Positions 45,542 to 55,175 of a DNA stretch of 64,000 nt are shown piece by piece. The position numbers and the translations under genes were made by a program. The DNA comes from Niallia sp. Man26 (GTDB lineage: Bacteria > Bacillota > Bacilli > Bacillales > Cytobacillaceae): NCBI RefSeq assembly GCF_022049065.2, contig NZ_CP095745.1, positions 1 through 64,000 on the forward strand, given 5' to 3'. The notes under the pieces were generated by a model. That model was not told the origin of the DNA and did no database searches. It worked only from the letters and a program-made list of their open reading frames with translations. Every line of letters begins with the position of its first letter. The first letter of the stretch is position 1.

Positions 45542-45606
45542 CATACATACAAAGTTATTATCTATAAGTTATTAGATTTATTCAACCTCCTTTATAATTC
45601 CACTAG

Positions 45607-45897
45607 TTAGATAGCCTCTTTATAAACTAACCCAATTGCTATTGTTTGAAATAAGGGTCTAACTGGCATATTCCGTTTTTTTATTGCTCTAATCATGTCA
45701 ACTAATTGTCTGATTTCATCCTTAGATTGAACCTCTATGATTAAATCACTTAAATAGTCGCTTTCTATTATAGTGTAGCCCTTTCCTGTAGGAATCTTAA
45801 ATGGTTTCTCTTTTATTAAGTTATTTTTTATATAGTTTTTATCCATATCATATAAAGTAACTAGCACTGGTTTATTGTCTACTTTCATTTCAATCAT
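45607..45897 (-). CDS. 96-residue hypothetical protein
   Basis: ATG at 45897 with GGAGGGTTAACC upstream. Mixed alpha/beta: MIEMKVDNKPVLVTLYDMDK and then KGYTIIESDYLSDLIIEVQS, with a basic helix RAIKKRNMPVRPLF near the end. No membrane segment. Not recognised. It lies 216 bp upstream of the partner-switch operon on the same strand, but a hairpin and the distance argue against co-transcription. Confidence 0.5.
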   Translation of the reverse strand: MIEMKVDNKPVLVTLYDMDKNYIKNNLIKEKPFKIPTGKGYTIIESDYLSDLIIEVQSKDEIRQLVDMIRAIKKRNMPVRPLFQTIAIGLVYKEAI

Positions 45898-46724
45898 GGT
45901 TAACCCTCCGCGTTGATTCCAGATGAATTAGTATTGCATTACAGCGTTTATAATACATTTTTTCGGAGGGAAGATATATAGGAAACTATTCCACAGGAAA
46001 AGCCTCCTATAGTAGGACTTAAATATAATTAGGAAAAAAAAGACTTATAAAAGTCCATTTAAAATAAAGTACGAATTCCTGTATGTCCTATCTTAATGTT
46101 TTGGTAAAACTTAGCATAGTCACCTCAGAAAAAGAGACTCCTTTTTTAATGGAATGGTCAAGTTTATATTTTCCACTTAATCTCCTATGTTTTTAATTTT
46201 ACTTCCTCCTTAATATCTGATTTCTTAAATACGTAGTTTTTATGACAATAATGAGCGTTAACTGCAAAGGTAAGCGTTAATCCTTCTTATATTGAAATTA
46301 TGATATATTAAAAAAAACGTCTAATCCCATATATTCCAAGGGTTTAGACATTTTGTTAAGGATATTTAGCGTTTATGTAAATATAGCGCACACTTGGTCA
46401 ATGATTCTATATCTATATCCTAATACTAACATAATAATGAATTTGGTGATTAACAATTGCCTTTTTAAGTTACCCTTAAACTATCTATTCATGCCTCTAT
46501 TTGTACAATGTACTTGCTTTGGTAATGAGACATTACAGGATACAATCGAGGCGATTCCCCAAACTCTTAGGGTGATTAGATGATAATATTTAATCCCCTC
46601 TTATTGCGTTAAAGCCCCCGTTAGTTTAAGTAAAAACATTCACAATTCAACAAAATTTAGTTAAACATCGTAGGGACAAATAAGACGCTTCTTATTCAAG
46701 AAAAGCGCCCATTTGTGATAAATG
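45898..46724. other. long gap carrying a dispersed palindromic repeat; no intact gene
   Basis: The repeat is at 46271-46356 (see finding). A plus-strand frame at 46485-46582 reads QDTIEAIPQTLRVIR, but without context I cannot name it. No gene is supported. Confidence 0.45.
46271..46356 (+). repeat. dispersed palindromic repeat, copy A
   Basis: Begins TAAGCGTTAATCCTTCTTAT and continues to a hairpin ACGTCTAATCCC ... GGGTTTAGACAT. It matches copies at 53616-53682 plus 54903-54960 and at 56538-56645. Confidence 0.65.
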
Positions 46725-47477
46725 TTAATAGATATTATTTTGTTTTCTTGACTTAATAATAATAAAAGATGGTCTACGCTTTTCATTTATTAATTCCGGC
46801 ATTTTCACTATTCCTGTCAAAGTTGATTCAGGTTCTATCATCATATCCAACGAAAACCCGTGTTCAATCAAAGTATTTACTAAGGTAGAAATGGTTCTGT
46901 GATAAATAACCACACTATATTCACCAAACCAGTCATGTTTTCTGATTCCTACTTCTTGATAATTATCTATTGCCCAGTGTAATGTATGACCATCTTCATT
47001 CTTAATCCAGTGATCGGTTCCCTTTCGAGCTGTTGCTATCGGATGTAGGGTTGAAAAGATAAATTCCCCACTGTTATTTAACAGACCATTAATTTTTTGA
47101 ATCAATGATGGGTAATCTTCAACGTAATGTATAGAGAGAGAACTAATGATAAGATCGAATTTTTGATTGGTCAATCCCAAATCCTCCATAGGTAAACACA
47201 TGAATTCAATGTTATTAGCTTGGTATATTTTTTTAGCTCGTTCAATCATATTCTTTGAGATGTCTACACCTATTACATTCTTCGCCCCGTTTTCTATACA
47301 GTATTTCGAAAAATGACCATCACCGCAACCCAAGTCTAAGACTGCTTTTCCTTTCAAACACGGAATTAATGATTTGATCGCTGGCTGCTCTATAAAGTCG
47401 TTAGCAGTGATTTCACTTTCACGCAAGGTTTTATAGATTTTGAAAAAATTTGGATTGTCGTACATATTTTGTTTCAT
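46725..47477 (-). CDS. class I SAM-dependent methyltransferase
   Basis: 250 residues; AAGGAGGAAGATAA before the ATG. Methyltransferase motif I VLDLGCGDGHFSKYC (about 47-61), acidic loop VIGVDISKNMIERA, motif II NIEFMCLPMEDLGL and DLIISSLSIHYV. Resembles small-molecule or ubiquinone/menaquinone-type methyltransferases, but the substrate is unknown. It stands alone in a region of pseudogenes; nothing shows it is broken. Confidence 0.8.
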   Translation of the reverse strand: MKQNMYDNPNFFKIYKTLRESEITANDFIEQPAIKSLIPCLKGKAVLDLGCGDGHFSKYCIENGAKNVIGVDISKNMIERAKKIYQANNIEFMCLPMEDLGLTNQKFDLIISSLSIHYVEDYPSLIQKINGLLNNSGEFIFSTLHPIATARKGTDHWIKNEDGHTLHWAIDNYQEVGIRKHDWFGEYSVVIYHRTISTLVNTLIEHGFSLDMMIEPESTLTGIVKMPELINEKRRPSFIIIKSRKQNNIY

Positions 47478-47658
47478 TTATCTTCCTCCTTGGTTAATGA
47501 AACCATAGTTGTGTTTTACAGCAATATGGGACGTTTATGGAGCAAGTTAGAAAATTCCCACCAACCTGCCAGTTTTCTTCCATAAGCTATTTTTACATAT
47601 TACAGGAATGCTGCTCCTGACGTTCTACATAAGAGGAAATCCCCCTTAGACGGCACGG

Positions 47659-48233
47659 TTATTTTAAATTATTAAAGTTAGCTAAACTTTCTCCAATCGG
47701 TGTAACTATCCCATCCATACTTATAGAATTTTTCTTTTTACGATATTCCTCTAAGTCTTGTTCACTTTTGTTGTTAGTCCATTTTTGAAGAGTATCTCGT
47801 TCACCATCATATGAGTAGAACGGTACACTAAATCCACATGATGTTTTTACTGTTTCAATCTTTGCATGAATTATTTGTCGAGCACCAGGAAGTATGTCAA
47901 AATGTTTCGCCATATCAGTCCATTCTGGTGTGCCAGGTAATATCACATTACCGCTACCATAAAGCCTTAAAATCATAGGAGGTCCGTCAAAAGCTAAGAA
48001 CATAAACGTAATTCTGCCGTTTTCTTTTAAATGTGCACTTGTTTCATTTCCACTGCCAGTTAAATCTAAATAAGCTACCTCATTGAGGAAAAGATTCTTA
48101 ATACATCATAACCTTTTAGTGAAATGTTAACATGACCGTCCGCTGTTAGAGGTGCTGATCCAACGAAAAAAATTCGTTGTTTCCTTATAAATTCTTCGTG
48201 TTTTGGAAGTATTGATGAATAAACAGTTCCCAT
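47659..48233 (-). pseudogene. pyridoxamine 5'-phosphate oxidase-like FMN-binding protein, frameshifted
   Basis: The N-terminal part (start ATG 48233, GAGGAATTTATT upstream) reads MGTVYSSILPKHEEFIRKQR ... PLTADGHVNISLKGYDVLRI and then leaves frame at about 48075-48090. The C-terminal part continues as YLDLTGSGNETSAHLKENGR and then ITFMFLAFDGPPMILRLYGS, to the stop at 47659. Together this is a PNPOx-type flavoprotein of about 190 residues. The single frameshift makes it non-functional unless sequencing error is to blame. Confidence 0.8.
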
Positions 48234-48542
48234 AATAAATTCCTCCTCATCTGCCAAATGTGAAAATTAAAGCCTACCATCTCAAGCTCATATATAATGG
48301 TTATATTTATATTTATTATTGGAGTATTGTACTTTATGAATGTGTAGATGTTTTACGGAGTTTTTCAGCTTCCTTAAAGTTAAAGCAATAATCCTTCTTG
48401 GCCTAGTGCCCCCGATTATTTATGTTATTCCTTTACCCGCCAAATTTCTGATAGTAGTGCACAATAGTTACAAACTGTGCGCAATAACCTATGCCCTTAA
48501 CCATATTCGGTTTATAATACTAAAAAAGGAGTTGTTCTTTAG

Positions 48543-48914
48543 TTGAATGTGAATAATACGTGTACATCCATTTCGAAAGATATGATTATTACTAATTTAA
48601 CAGGATATATCTCCATTGCAGATGTAAGTATGTGGTTTGATTCTTTTGAGCAAAAATGTAATGTGTTTATTAACCAAGGCAAAAAATTTAAATTATTAGT
48701 AAATAGAAAAGGATATACACCCGAACACTTCGCAGTTCAAAAATTGTGGAAAGACAAGTTTTTCTCTAATGTCATATTAGAAAATACCATTGCAATTGCA
48801 TTTTTATTAGATGAAGGGGATATTTTAGACCACCTCAACCAATCTAATAATAAAAAAAACATAAGATTTTCAAGCGACTATGATCACTTGATTGAATGGA
48901 TTACTAATTATTAA
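48543..48914 (+). CDS. STAS/SpoIIAA-like small protein
   Basis: 123 residues starting at TTG 48543 (AAGGAG 13 nt upstream; GTG at 48549 also possible). The segment GKKFKLLVNRKGYTPEHFAV and the ending RFSSDYDHLIEWITNY match the SpoIIAA-like/STAS-SEC14 fold in which a lipid- or partner-binding domain ends with an F..D...A..WL motif. No phosphoserine SSG motif is seen. Convergent with the broken GerAC gene; the two stops overlap by 4 bp. Confidence 0.55.
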   Translation: MNVNNTCTSISKDMIITNLTGYISIADVSMWFDSFEQKCNVFINQGKKFKLLVNRKGYTPEHFAVQKLWKDKFFSNVILENTIAIAFLLDEGDILDHLNQSNNKKNIRFSSDYDHLIEWITNY

Positions 48915-49548
48915 TTAATTAATAATAAGAGCTTGGAGTTACCTTTTTTAGGATCACCAACTAGTTGTACTGCAGGTAGTACTGGAGCTTGTCCTTCTGA
49001 ATTAGAGATTCGAGTATAATCATTCAACTTAATATCAGGAGCTCCTCCCCAGTCCTTTTGCATAGTAATTAACTGAGTAAGTAATTTAAGCGAAGCACTT
49101 TTTTTATACAAATTAGTTACCTTAAGAATATCCTCAGCTTTTCCTGCTCTTGCAATTACGATAGCAAAATCATCTCTTATTTCTCTGTTTCGATCAAAAA
49201 ATCCATGAACTCTAATAATCCATCCTTTACTATTTCCTCACTAACAATTTACACTCTTGTATGTGAATAAATAGGATGAGTAGCATTCACAATATTAAAT
49301 TTAGAAGTGAGTTCCCCAATATTATTACCTTCTAAAGAAGTAACAGTTGATGGGGCTAAACCGGATGCTATTTGGTAACTCATTTCTCTAGCTTCTGTAG
49401 TTTCAATAGTTAACTTATACTTAAAAGACTCTCCTTTATCTACAGCCATACCTGTAACTATAGAAACTTCTCCTAATTCTCTACGATTCCAACATCCCGA
49501 CAAAAAAATAATCAGAAATAGACATGACAATCCCTTTAACAACTTCAT
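48911..49548 (-). pseudogene. GerAC-type spore germination lipoprotein, broken
   Basis: The N-terminus is a lipoprotein signal with LSGCWNRRELGEVSIVTGMA, exactly the GerAC/GerBC start, and continues through AREMSYQIASGLAPSTVTSL to IYSHTRV, where a stop appears at 49249. Downstream homology (LLDFFDRNREIRDDFAIVIA, then RAGKAEDILKVTNLYKKSAS) resumes in another frame and ends at 48911 after about 200 codons. Full GerAC proteins have about 370-400 residues, so the C-terminal half is deleted. Its gerA/gerB partners are absent. Confidence 0.88.
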
Positions 49549-49647
49549 ACCTATAACTCCTTAGAGTACGTAATATTATTTAGAAATTGGAATATAATAT
49601 CCTATTAAACAGAAAAAAAGATACCAATGGTATATTTTTCCTCTTTC

Positions 49648-50440
49648 CTACTCTTTAAAGTGATAAGGAACTGTAGAAATAATAACGTTTCTTTTATAAA
49701 GTAGAAAAGTTCTTATTAATAAACTAGACTGGTTATGAAGAATATTATGCCAACCTTTTCTTAAGACAAACTGTGGGATTACTACTGTGACCCAGTAATC
49801 CGACTCTCCCGCCTTATGTTCCACCGTATCAATAAACTTAGTTATTGGTTGGATAATACTCCGATATTGGGAATGTAAGGTAACATGATGACATCCGGTT
49901 GCCATTCATTCCACTTCTCTTCGAATCTCTTCTCATCCTCACGGCTAAACGCAACATAAACAGCAATTAATTTATCAGGGTTTAAAGATTTTGCATATGC
50001 AAGTGAATTGTTCACAACTCGAGTAATGCCTGCAACCCTGCAACAGGTACTACTATAACATTACCTGATATTTCTTCCACTTCAGTCATATCACTTATTC
50101 GCAGTTGTTCTCCTACAGAATCATTATGTTGCTTAATCTTATAAAATAAGAACACGAAATTGGAACAAACGCTGATACTGGCCATACTTGTGAAAATTTT
50201 GTCAGGAAAAACATCATTGTCACTATTAGACAAATAATTGCTCCTAAGGTAATTATTATAAGTTTTCCTTGCAAACCTTCCGGCTTTTCTCGTAACCATT
50301 TTAGTACCATTCCTGTTTGAGATAAGGTAAAAAGTATGAATACACCAACAGCGTATAAAGGAATCAGAGATTCTGTTTTCCCTTCAAAAACAATAATTAA
50401 GATAATGGAAAAGAACGCTAAATCGCCCCCTACTTATAGA
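49648..50440 (-). pseudogene. APC-family amino acid permease, degraded C-terminal half
   Basis: Several overlapping minus-strand frames (49648-49905, 50012-50299, 50113-50310) share parts of one protein: LSQTGMVLKWLREKPEGLQG then KLIIITLGAIICLIVTMMFF, and the soluble tail DTVEHKAGESDYWVTVVIPQ then HNQSSLLIRTFLLYKRNVII. These are typical of large APC-type permeases with a cytoplasmic C-terminal domain. Several frameshifts and loss of the N-terminal half show it is dead. Confidence 0.72.
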
Positions 50441-50553
50441 AAACATGTTTGAGGCTGGTTGGGACAATGATCTCGTATAACAAGCGAAGCTATGACACTA
50501 TAAGAAGGATTAGGGGTTACCGGCAAATATGCAAATATAGGAGGAGATTTAGT

Positions 50554-51330
50554 ATGAATCCAGTCGTAGGTCTGGATGTTTCAAAAGGAGAAAGTGAAGT
50601 TCAAGGGTTCTTAAAAAAAGGAAGACCTTATTGGTGAAAATTTTAATAATAAGCATGATTTAGAAGGATTAGGGAAGTTACTAGATTTTCTTAATGAAAT
50701 CAAGGAGTTAACCGGTCAACAACCTCCGGTTGTATTAGAATCTACAGGACATTATCATAAACGAGTTGTTCAGTATTTAGATGAGCATCACTGTTTATTA
50801 AAAAAAGCTCTAGCTTACGTAAAGTAAAAACAGTTGCAGTGGATGCCTATCGTCTATATGAACTTTTCTATAAAGAGGAATTAGAGCCTTATAAAAAACG
50901 AGGAATAAGAACCTTAAATCAACGTAATCTCACAAGGCAGCACTCAAATATAACCGATATGTATGTACAAACAAAGTTACAATTCCAAGCGATTCTAGAT
51001 TAAGTATTCCCTGAATATAGGGGAGTCTTTGGTGACTTATATTCTCTAGTTTCATTAATTATTCTTCAAGAGTATCCTTCATCAGAAGATATCTTAATAA
51101 CTAGTAAAGATGTTTTATCCACTAGATTAAAAGAATTGTATAAGAATGGATCTAAGAACTGGATTGATGAAAAAGTCCAAATCTTAAAGATAAAGGTGGG
51201 GTTTACTGTTTAGATGTTAACATTGCCAAAGCAGTATCTACACCACAGGAAATGCCAGGAGTACTTCCTTGGGCCACAGATCCAGACTCGGCACAGCGTT
51301 TGTGGCAGCTTAACTGTTTAAATAAGTGAT
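50554..51330 (+). pseudogene. IS110-family transposase, degraded
   Basis: MNPVVGLDVSKGESEVQGFL (start at 50554, AGGAGG upstream) and QQPPVVLESTGHYHKRVVQY are the DEDD motifs of IS110 transposases. Stops and frameshifts interrupt it (about 50625, 50825, 51002), and the C-terminal Tn_IS110 Ser region is incomplete. It adjoins the permease remnant, so insertion of this element may have broken that gene. Confidence 0.75.
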
Positions 51331-51514
51331 TAGTGAGCCTTTATTATTGTTTTACTAAAGTCTTTTTTTAGCTATAAATTTAGTAGGGACGCCATTCACA
51401 TGAATTCCCTACTAATTTTTTAATAAGCCACTCAATTAAAGTATTTTTCACTTCATTGTTGTTCTGCTGCAACTTGACATAAAAAGTGTCTCCGTTTTTG
51501 AATGTTGTTTTTCT

Positions 51515-51754
51515 TTATACTTTTTCGGAAATATCTCTTCCAACCACAATAAAGTGTTCTGGTGCTCCATTCTTCCCTAGTACCGGAGTACCAACACCTT
51601 CAAATAATATAGAATATCCACTGGCTGTCAAAAAATGAGCTTCCATCTTTGCTGTTTTTTTAGCTTCTATTATTTCTTTAAATCCATTAATTACACTTTG
51701 TTTGTCTTTAGGATCTATTAAATCAAATGAGCACCCACCTAGCAATTTTTCCAA
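51515..51754 (-). pseudogene. PAS domain fragment
   Basis: 79 residues: [20 protein letters not shown] ... TASGYSILFEGVGTPVLGKN and then VVGRDISEKV, a clear PAS/PAC domain C-terminal portion. It lacks both the start of the domain and any output domain. It abuts the MCP fragment head-to-head at about 51755, which suggests a deletion or inversion junction. Confidence 0.6.
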
Positions 51755-51756
51755 AG

Positions 51757-52278
51757 GGTAACCTGTTAGATTTGAATGCAGCTATTGAAGCAGCCAGAGC
51801 AGGTGAACAAGGAAACGGTTTCGCAGTAGTAGCAGATGAAGTTCGGAAACTAGCAGAACAGTCAAGTAATGCTACAAAAGAAATTACTGAAATAATAAAA
51901 GGTATTCAGGATAGCACAGCTCTTAGTGTAATTGCGGTAGCCGAAGGGGTAAATGCAACTTATCGTACTGGCGAAGCATTTACTCAAATCATAGATATGG
52001 TTTCTCGAGCACATGATAAAACTTTGGAAATTGCTACAGCGAGTGCACAGCAATCTGCACAATCTTCTGATGTAATGAAAGCAATTGAAAGTATTGCATC
52101 TGCAAGTGAGCAACAATCTGCTCAGTCATCTGAAGTTATGAAAGCAGTTGAAAGTATTGCAGGTACAAGTGAAGAAGCTGCAGCAGCAAGTGAACAAACT
52201 GCGGCGACATCACAAGCTTTGGCAAACTTAGCTGAAGAGTTAAACAATACCGTTTCTAAATTCAAAACTCACAAATAA
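51757..52278 (+). pseudogene. methyl-accepting chemotaxis protein, C-terminal signalling domain only
   Basis: [20 protein letters not shown] then [16 protein letters not shown] is the MCP hairpin tip. After it come two near-identical repeats ([20 protein letters not shown] and [20 protein letters not shown]) and the coiled-coil tail. There is no membrane region, no HAMP, no ligand domain and no start with a ribosome site; the sequence starts abruptly at the junction with the PAS fragment. The reading frame itself is open, so the loss may be recent. Confidence 0.82.
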
Positions 52279-52363
52279 AAGCAATTGTTTTAATAGTAGA
52301 CCTTCTTTATATACCTTCTTTATATATTACTAAATAATTAATTATAATTTCTACTACTTTCTT

Positions 52364-52410
52364 GAAGCACCATACTTATTCCATGTACATTGGAATAAGT
52401 ATGGTGCTTC
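52364..52410. repeat. perfect 20-bp inverted repeat with 7-nt loop
   Basis: Left arm GAAGCACCATACTTATTCCA (52364-52383), loop TGTACAT, right arm TGGAATAAGTATGGTGCTTC (52391-52410). It has no T-run on either side, so it is not a classic terminator. It lies between the MCP fragment and the next pseudogene. Confidence 0.75.
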
Positions 52411-52547
52411 ATAAGGATTGTTACGAATACCTTCTTTCTTTAGTTGGAATCAACACATTGCATCGTAGCAATGTGTTTTTTTATTCTTTCATATCCTTGT
52501 TTAGATAGAAATGCAACAGCACTTCAAAGTTATTACTAAGGTTAGCA

Positions 52548-52985
52548 TTAAAGTATCTTAGCTTCTTCTCTTGTTAACTTTATATAGTAAAAATCATATT
52601 CTGTAAAAGCCCCTTCATTATGGTCAGGAGTTGCTTTCGTCTTTAATACCATTTTAGGCCAATTGGGATTCCGTTTTTATACCTGGAATAGGACTTTGAA
52701 CTTCTGTAATGAGTATTTCTAACTCTTCAAAATCACGCTTGAATTCCCAACGCAATAAAAAAGGACCAGTATGCCACTCGATACCTCCAGTGATTTTATG
52801 AAAAGCCCCCTCTTTCCAACTTAATTTACATAATGGATGTATTGACGCTAAATATGAAACAAAGTCACCGAGAGCATCTAAATGAAAAGTAGGATGAAAT
52901 TCAAGCTTTTCCCCGTTAATCTCTAAAACACAGATTGCATTACCACTTTTAATATTTACAATGAAAATTTCAAATTAGATAACCT
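52548..52985 (-). pseudogene. hypothetical protein, frameshifted
   Basis: The minus strand reads IKSGNAICVLEINGEKLEFH and then PTFHLDALGDFVSYLASIHP, followed by ITGGIEWHTGPFLLRWEFKR and SPIPGIKTESQLA to a stop at about 52662. The sequence continues in another frame as MVLKTKATPDHNEGAFTEYD and FYYIKLTREEAKIL to the stop at 52548. So one protein of about 140 residues is divided near 52665. The 5' end has no ATG with a ribosome site. Family not recognised. Confidence 0.5.
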
Positions 52986-53185
52986 TCACAATATATCTCA
53001 GTCCAGAATATATAACACTTTAACATAATAATTTTGACCTTTTTGCGTTAACCCACCCTGCTGTGACATAAGAAAGTTTCTCTCCATTTATTGGAATGCT
53101 GCCCATTTAGTACCACAAGACATCCCCAGTAACATTAAGTTATGACACTCATAGTACAAATAAAATGCCAATTATATAATTGGCA

Positions 53186-53437
53186 TTAAGAATTTTCTTC
53201 CGTGTAATGTTTGTATAATCTTAATTCTTCTTCACTAAGATTTTTCCTCTGTTCAGGATCTCTATTTTTTTCAATAAAAGCACTTAACTTTTGTTTTCTT
53301 AATGCAGCATATTCATGAAAGTGTTCTTCACAATACCAATTCATTTCTGTCCTCTTCCAATTCTTTAAGGGGCGGCTACCTCTTAACTGACAATTAGTTC
53401 CTTCGCATTTTTTATTAAGAAAATGTTTATCTATCAC
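53186..53437 (-). CDS. 83-residue cysteine-containing small protein (zinc-ribbon-like)
   Basis: Starts at GTG 53437 with GAGGGGGTTAA upstream. KKCEGTNCQLRGSRPLKNWK ... EMNWYCEEHFHEY gives a C-x4-C ... C-x2-H set that could bind zinc. The C-terminal half is a charged helix (RDPEQRKNLSEEELRLYKHY). Not recognised, but the coding potential looks good. Confidence 0.55.
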   Translation of the reverse strand: MIDKHFLNKKCEGTNCQLRGSRPLKNWKRTEMNWYCEEHFHEYAALRKQKLSAFIEKNRDPEQRKNLSEEELRLYKHYTEENS

Positions 53438-53615
53438 TTAACCCCCTCACCATAACTAGAAGTTCCTTCATTTTAGCATAGTGCCCCGTTTCTTCCATTT
53501 CATTTATTAAAGGAATGCTACCCTGTTAGTAACATAAAAAAGTGCCTCACATTTATTTGTAATACTCCCTCACCCTACACTTATCTATAAATTATACAGG
53601 TTTCACGCAGTAAAT

Positions 53616-53682
53616 AAGCGTTAACTCCTAAAACAAGCGTTAATCCTTCTTAGATTGAAATTGAATATAACAAAAAAGCGTC
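53616..53682 (+). repeat. dispersed palindromic repeat, copy B, left part
   Basis: AAGCGTTAACTCCTAAAACA leads into AGCGTTAATCCTTCTTAGAT and ends at GCGTC where the IS3 element begins. Its right half is at 54903-54960. Confidence 0.7.
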
Positions 53683-53759
53683 TGGAGCGTCTACACTTAT
53701 CTGGACAGAAAAATTAAGGTCACGTACACTTGATCTAAAACAGATGAGGAGAACCCACT

Positions 53760-54044
53760 ATGACAAAACGAGAACGCCGTACTTTCACGCCTGAGTTTAA
53801 AAAGCAAATGGTGCAGCTATACCAGAATGGAAAAACGAAACGAGCCATTATTGATGAATATGATCTGACTCCGTCATCTCTTGACCGGTGGATCAACCAG
53901 GATGAAACCTCCGGTTCCTTTAAAGAAAAAGACAATCGTTCTTCTGAGCAACAGGAACTTTTAGAACTCCGCAAGCAACTAAAACAGCTAAGAATGGAGA
54001 ACGACATTTTAAAGCAAGCCGCGCTGATAATGGGACGAAAGTAA
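53760..54044 (+). CDS. IS3-family transposase orfA (HTH)
   Basis: 94 residues: HTH_Tnp_1-type helix-turn-helix (MTKRERRTFTPEFKKQMVQL ... YDLTPSSLDRWINQ) and a leucine-zipper C-terminus (ELLELRKQLKQLRMENDILK then QAALIMGRK). In IS3 elements OrfA binds DNA ends and is fused to OrfB by -1 frameshifting. Intact. Confidence 0.9.
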   Translation: MTKRERRTFTPEFKKQMVQLYQNGKTKRAIIDEYDLTPSSLDRWINQDETSGSFKEKDNRSSEQQELLELRKQLKQLRMENDILKQAALIMGRK

Positions 54045-54884
54045 ATGTCATTAAGCAAAATAAAGACAAATACTCGGTATCAGCAATGTGCAGCGTCCTA
54101 CAAATCTCACGTAGTACGTATTATTTATTATGAGGCCAAAGAACGTCAGTCAGAAGACGACGTAACAGGCACTGTTATAGAAATTTTTAAACAAAATCGC
54201 AACACCTATGGCACGCGTAAGATTAAAGTCGAGCTTTACAAGCGTGGATTTACAGTTTCTAGAAGACGAATTGGCCGTATCATGGAGGAGCAAGGGCTAG
54301 TTTCCTCCTATACAGTAGCACAGTTCAAGCCACAGAAAACTCCCTGTAATGAGTCGGCTCAGGCAAACGAATTGAAACGTAAGTTTCAGCAGACAGAAGT
54401 AAAAAAAGTAGTGGTCAGTGATTTAACATACGTTAAAGTCAAAAATAAATGGCATTACGTATGTATCTTTGTCGATCTTTTTAATCGAGAAATCATTGGT
54501 TTCAGTACAGGAACCAACAAAGATGCGAGCCTTGTCGCACGAGCTTTTTCTTCTATTCAAGGTGATCTGCGGGATATCCAGCTGTTCCACACCGACCGTG
54601 GTAGCGAGTTTAAAAACCAGCTCATCGACCAAACGTTAGCGGCCTTCCAGATTGGTCGCTCTTTAAGCATGAAAGGCTGTCCATATGATAACGCTGTAGC
54701 GGAAGCTACATTTAAAATCATTAAAACAGAGTTTATTAGCCAAATGAAATTTGATAGTTTAGAATATTTAACGCTAGAATTCAGTGACTATGTTAACTGG
54801 TATAACAAGCTTCGAATCCATGGAACACTAGGTTATGTAAGCCCCATTGACTACAAACAATCGTCCCTTAAAAAAGCTGTTTGA
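54041..54884 (+). pseudogene. IS3-family transposase orfB, one-base frameshift near its start
   Basis: From 54045 the open frame gives 279 residues. The integrase core is intact: VVSDLTYV, HTDRGSEFKN and YDNAVAEATFK give Asp, Asp and Glu. But the N-terminal part encoded in the expected -1 frame from 54041 (VNVIKQNKDKYSVSAMCSVL, then QISRSTYY) ends at TGA 54131. An extra T in TATTATTTATTATGAG (54119-54134) separates it from YEAKERQSEDD. The usual OrfAB fusion therefore cannot be made. Translation from ATG 54045 would give a core with a nonsense N-terminus. Confidence 0.75.
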
Positions 54885-54902
54885 TTTAATGTTGACAATC
54901 CA

Positions 54903-54960
54903 CGTCTAACCCCTTATATACCAAGGAATTAGACGCATTTTCAATTGAAATTATTAAGCG
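54903..54960 (+). repeat. dispersed palindromic repeat, copy B, right part
   Basis: CGTCTAACCCCTTATATACC then AAGGAATTAGACGCATTTTC, continuing to ATTAAGCGTTAA. The stem GTCTAA/TTAGAC is the core of the hairpin. Split from 53616-53682 by the IS3 element. Confidence 0.7.
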
Positions 54961-54983
54961 TTAATAAAAAATTTAACGCAGAC

Positions 54984-55175
54984 TTATAATTTTAAACCCT
55001 TTCCTAACAAATTCTCTCTGGCCTTAATAGCAAATTTATTGTTTTGTTTTTGCGGGGATGCAGTAGTAATAACTGTTGCCTTTTTACGCACTACTTCATA
55101 AGCAATAAGCTGGAAAAATTGTTGCTTTATTTCACTTGTGTAAAACCCATTTGACGTTAATAAAATCTTTAACAA
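54984..55175 (-). pseudogene. peptidase S51-like (type 1 glutamine amidotransferase-like) N-terminal fragment
   Basis: 63 residues from a TTG (AAGGTGGGAAAGA upstream): MLKILLTSNGFYTSEIKQQF ... KKATVITTASPQKQNNKFAI. The LTSNGF start and ITTAS segment are those of S51-like proteins, which run to about 200 residues with a catalytic Ser further on. The frame stops right at the edge of the dispersed repeat, so the repeat or its excision may have truncated the gene. Confidence 0.6.

Larger units (their letters stand above)
53683..54902 (+). mobile_element. IS3-family insertion sequence, 1,220 bp
   Basis: Ends TGGAGCGTCTACACTTATCT (left) and TTTAATGTTGACAATCCA (right) form imperfect inverted repeats. 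The 4-bp sequence CGTC flanks both ends (53679-53682 and 54903-54906) as a target duplication. It carries orfA and orfB on the plus strand. Insertion was into a dispersed palindromic repeat, which can be rejoined by removing the element and one CGTC. Confidence 0.9.

Noticed and set aside
46353..46583. Plus-strand open frame of 76 codons
   Set aside because: No ribosome site, it overlaps the dispersed repeat, and only its last 15 codons look protein-like. Not enough to call a gene.
52364..52410. Intrinsic terminator for the MCP fragment
   Set aside because: The stem is strong but no U-tract follows on either strand, so it is listed as a repeat.
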